Positions 62,081 to 64,000 of a DNA stretch of 64,000 nucleotides are shown here, piece by piece. Below the pieces are notes generated by a model. The model was given only the letters and a program-made list of their open reading frames with translations. It was not told the DNA's origin and did no database searches. Both the position numbers and the translations under genes were made by a program. The stretch lies in NCBI GenBank assembly GCA_903901335.1, contig CAIUQR010000088.1, positions 94,690-158,689 of the forward strand, in the 5' to 3' direction. The first letter of the stretch is position 1, and every line of letters begins with the position of its first letter. Source of the DNA: an uncultured delta proteobacterium. GTDB lineage: Bacteria > Desulfobacterota > Desulfobulbia > Desulfobulbales > Desulfocapsaceae.

Positions 62081-62971
62081 ATGCCGAGATTTCGTTCAGC
62101 AAAGGCGCAGGCCGAACATGCCGTTTCCCGGAAGGTCTCCCTGGGGCAGGGGCGACATGACCACCAGGGCGACGGGCGTATCCATAGTGTCGGTACGGCG
62201 CGGGGGTATGAACAGGCTCTGAAGGGGTTTGCCGAATACCTTCAGACTCGACATCTGGGTGATCTTGGCTGTGTAACTGTCAAAGAGGCTCAGCAATATC
62301 TTGCCGACCGGGCCGCGATAGTTGCCCAGAAGACCCTTGATCTTGACCGCCAGGCCATTCAAATGCATCTGGCAATTCAGCTCGAGGTCGTGAAGAGCGA
62401 GAAGGTGACTATCATTTCCACCAGGAGCTATACCACCGCCCAGGTTGAGAGGATTGCCTCGGCCCAGACCGAGCGCAACAGTCTGGCTACCCAAATAGCC
62501 TATACTGCCGGCCTGAGAGCGCATGAGCTGCTGACGCTCCGGCCGGCTGGCGAACGCCAGGCCTCGACGCATCGGGAGTGGAGCGGGGATCGTTTTTCAG
62601 GCAGGTCGGGGGAGCGCTACACGGTGGAGGGAAAAGGCGGTCTGGTACGTGAAGTCTTGTTGTCGAAAGATCTTTCTACCCGTCTGGAAGCAACACGCCT
62701 TGCAGAACCACGCCAGGTTACGGATAGGGGAGTGATCTACACGCAACGATACGATATCAACGGCGGGAGGGTCTGGAGCCAGAGTTTTTCTGCTGCAAGT
62801 AAACGGGAGCTTGGCTTTTCCAATGGAGCCCATGGGCTTCGCCATAGTTATGCCCAGGAGCGGATGCAAGAACTGCAGCACAGCGGCATGCGATACGACG
62901 AGGCCAAAAGAACGGTCGCCCAGGAAGTTGGCCATTTTGACAAAGAAACCACTGAGGCTTATCTCCGATGA
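62081..62971 (+). CDS. tyrosine recombinase (integrase)
   Basis: A 296-residue tyrosine recombinase with an N-terminal SAM-like domain (GYEQALKGFAEYLQTRHLGDLGCVTVKEAQQYL) and a catalytic domain: Arg in YTAGLRAHELLTL, Lys in the GKGGLVREVLL beta-hairpin, HxxR in HGLRHSYAQERM, His in VGHFDKETTEAYLR and Tyr near the C-terminus. All catalytic residues are present. It differs from the P4 type and resembles integrases of plasmid-like elements. GAGGTG lies 5 nt before the ATG; the stop overlaps the next gene (ATGA). Confidence 0.9.
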   Translation: MPRFRSAKAQAEHAVSRKVSLGQGRHDHQGDGRIHSVGTARGYEQALKGFAEYLQTRHLGDLGCVTVKEAQQYLADRAAIVAQKTLDLDRQAIQMHLAIQLEVVKSEKVTIISTRSYTTAQVERIASAQTERNSLATQIAYTAGLRAHELLTLRPAGERQASTHREWSGDRFSGRSGERYTVEGKGGLVREVLLSKDLSTRLEATRLAEPRQVTDRGVIYTQRYDINGGRVWSQSFSAASKRELGFSNGAHGLRHSYAQERMQELQHSGMRYDEAKRTVAQEVGHFDKETTEAYLR

Positions 62972-63600
62972 CCATCATGAAAATAGTCAGAAGACTTGTG
63001 ATCACAATCTGTTTTTCTGCTGTTATCTGGCTGTCTTTCTGGGTGGTACCTACCTTGGGTATTTTCCGTTCGGCACCTTCCGATCCGCCTCTTCCCCAAA
63101 ATGGATATGCATTGGTCCTTTTCAAGGAGAGAAAAGTCACGGATTCACTCCCCTTGACTATGGTGGAAACGGGCTGGTCGGCTGTCCCAAAAGGATGGCC
63201 TTTTATCCTGATCGGCATTTTAGTCGGCTTCCCTTTGGGTGAACTTGCCAGACGCACCTTTGCCATCGATGAGGCCTCGAAAGAAGCTATCCAAAAAAGC
63301 GAGCACTTGACCATAAAGGCATCTGTCGAGAAGCTCAAAGCTGAAGCCATGAAGAGAGAGGTTGAAAATCTTTTTTACGAACTCCCGAGATTGAAAAATG
63401 AACTGGCAGAGGCGCAGAAAATAATATTCCAGAAGAACATGGCTGCCCATGAGCAGTCTCAACGCTATGAAGAACTTCGACGAAAAAATGAATCCTGGGA
63501 GAAAGAGTTGATCAAAGCCAGAGCAAAATACAGGAGATTGGCAGAAAAGGCCGATCATCGGAGAGGAAAATCGGTTGACGACGAAAAAAGGTTGGAATAA
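62968..63600 (+). CDS. membrane protein with long coiled coil
   Basis: A 210-residue protein with two membrane helices (about 7-30: RLVITICFSAVIWLSFWVV, and about 77-95: WPFILIGILVGFPLGELA) followed by a cytoplasmic coiled coil of over 100 residues (AIQKSEHLTIKASVEKLKAEAMKREVENLFYELPRLKNELAEAQK). It is coupled to the integrase by ATGA overlap. I do not recognise a family. Such proteins can be entry-exclusion, anchoring or plasmid stability factors; here the role is unknown. Confidence 0.7.
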   Translation: MTIMKIVRRLVITICFSAVIWLSFWVVPTLGIFRSAPSDPPLPQNGYALVLFKERKVTDSLPLTMVETGWSAVPKGWPFILIGILVGFPLGELARRTFAIDEASKEAIQKSEHLTIKASVEKLKAEAMKREVENLFYELPRLKNELAEAQKIIFQKNMAAHEQSQRYEELRRKNESWEKELIKARAKYRRLAEKADHRRGKSVDDEKRLE

Positions 63601-64000
63601 TATAGAAAGATATAACAGCGTACCGTGACGCTTTGTCTTTAATGACACACGGATCGGCCCCCCAGAGCCGGCCTTTATGGCAAATCTGAATCTATCTGGT
63701 CTGCACACATGTTGCAGAGGATAGCAGCGGAGAACAGTCCCACGCTGAACAATTTGGGGGCGAATCGGGAAGGTGACTTCTCGCGGTGGCATAACCCATC
63801 GGCCTCGGCAGCAAAAGCTGACCGTTTGGCAATCTAACGCGACGCGGGTCCAGGCAGTTCTGAGTCAGCAGATCGTTTTTTTACGAAAAAAACGATGCTT
63901 CGTCAAAGTGATACCCACAAAAGGTACAATTTCTTCTACAACGACTATCTACCATCGATAGTTCATCCTGAAAAATTTATATCTGATTTTCAAGTCAACA
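63601..64000. other. right-end region without supported gene
   Basis: About 400 nt after the coiled-coil gene up to the window edge. No ribosome-binding site with a convincing frame and no terminator is seen. A run ttttttacgaaaaaaacga at about 63868-63886 is AT-rich. Confidence 0.4.

Overview
The window looks like a chromosomal segment of a Desulfobacterota (deltaproteobacterial, Desulfobulbales-like) Gram-negative. This placement rests on the mix of genes: a type VI secretion cluster, a long beta-oxidation operon with Fe-S and flavin partners, two PEP-CTERM proteins with an exosortase-type acyltransferase, two RND efflux systems, a multi-PAS hybrid kinase and P4-type integrative islands. It is an inference from gene content; no rRNA or complete tRNA gene is visible.

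Layout. 1-5056 (minus): the end of a type VI secretion operon, read as Cys-rich protein with a Thr-motif tail, FHA-C-like protein, tssJ, tssK, tssL, start of tssM. 5178-10276: housekeeping genes (DHH-CBS phosphoesterase, RluA-type pseudouridine synthase, GT4 glycosyltransferase, DUF2334 deacetylase-like protein, exported protein). 10607-13321: REC-PAS-PAS-PAS-HisKA-HATPase-REC kinase. 13381-19690 (minus): marR-MFP-RND-OMF efflux operon with a clear promoter. 20330-34170 (plus): fatty acid degradation operon (acyl-CoA synthetase, 3HCDH/enoyl-CoA hydratase fusion, thiolase, two acyl-CoA dehydrogenases, metallo-beta-lactamase-fold protein, dienoyl-CoA-reductase-like enzyme, DUF4442, 4Fe-4S protein). 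34290-43274: two PEP-CTERM genes bracket a small cluster with a GNAT acyltransferase fused to a cyclic-nucleotide-binding domain, an exosortase-system acyltransferase, an E1(ThiF)-nitroreductase fusion and a methyltransferase. A parDE-like toxin-antitoxin cassette sits inside it between two copies of one terminator. 43300-44440 is a decayed, repeat-rich region with a transposase remnant. 44453-51019 (plus): tetR-MFP-RND-OMF efflux operon behind a 36-bp palindromic operator, flanked by an 85-bp direct repeat. 51541-52550: a CxxC protein and higBA.

52694-64000 is accessory DNA. A 17-bp sequence resembling the 3' end of a tRNA-Leu gene occurs at 52694 and again at 58200. Between them lies a 5.5-kb island with a P4-type integrase, arm-type sites at both ends, an XRE/yefM/yoeB region whose yoeB carries two compensating frameshifts, and several unrecognised genes. 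To the right of the second copy starts another element: a perfect tandem 12-bp repeat, the C-terminal stump of a second P4-type integrase, an iteron-like array with palindromes, and an operon with AlpA, a phage replisome-organiser protein, an HTH protein, another tyrosine recombinase and a coiled-coil membrane protein.

Most interesting for new biology: (i) the GNAT-cNMP / exosortase-acyltransferase / E1-nitroreductase / methyltransferase neighbourhood, which looks like a small acyl-amino-acid-type metabolite pathway linked to PEP-CTERM biology; (ii) the T6SS-linked Cys-rich protein with four repeated Thr-hydrophobic motifs suited to FHA binding; (iii) the tandem island structure with its unknown small genes.
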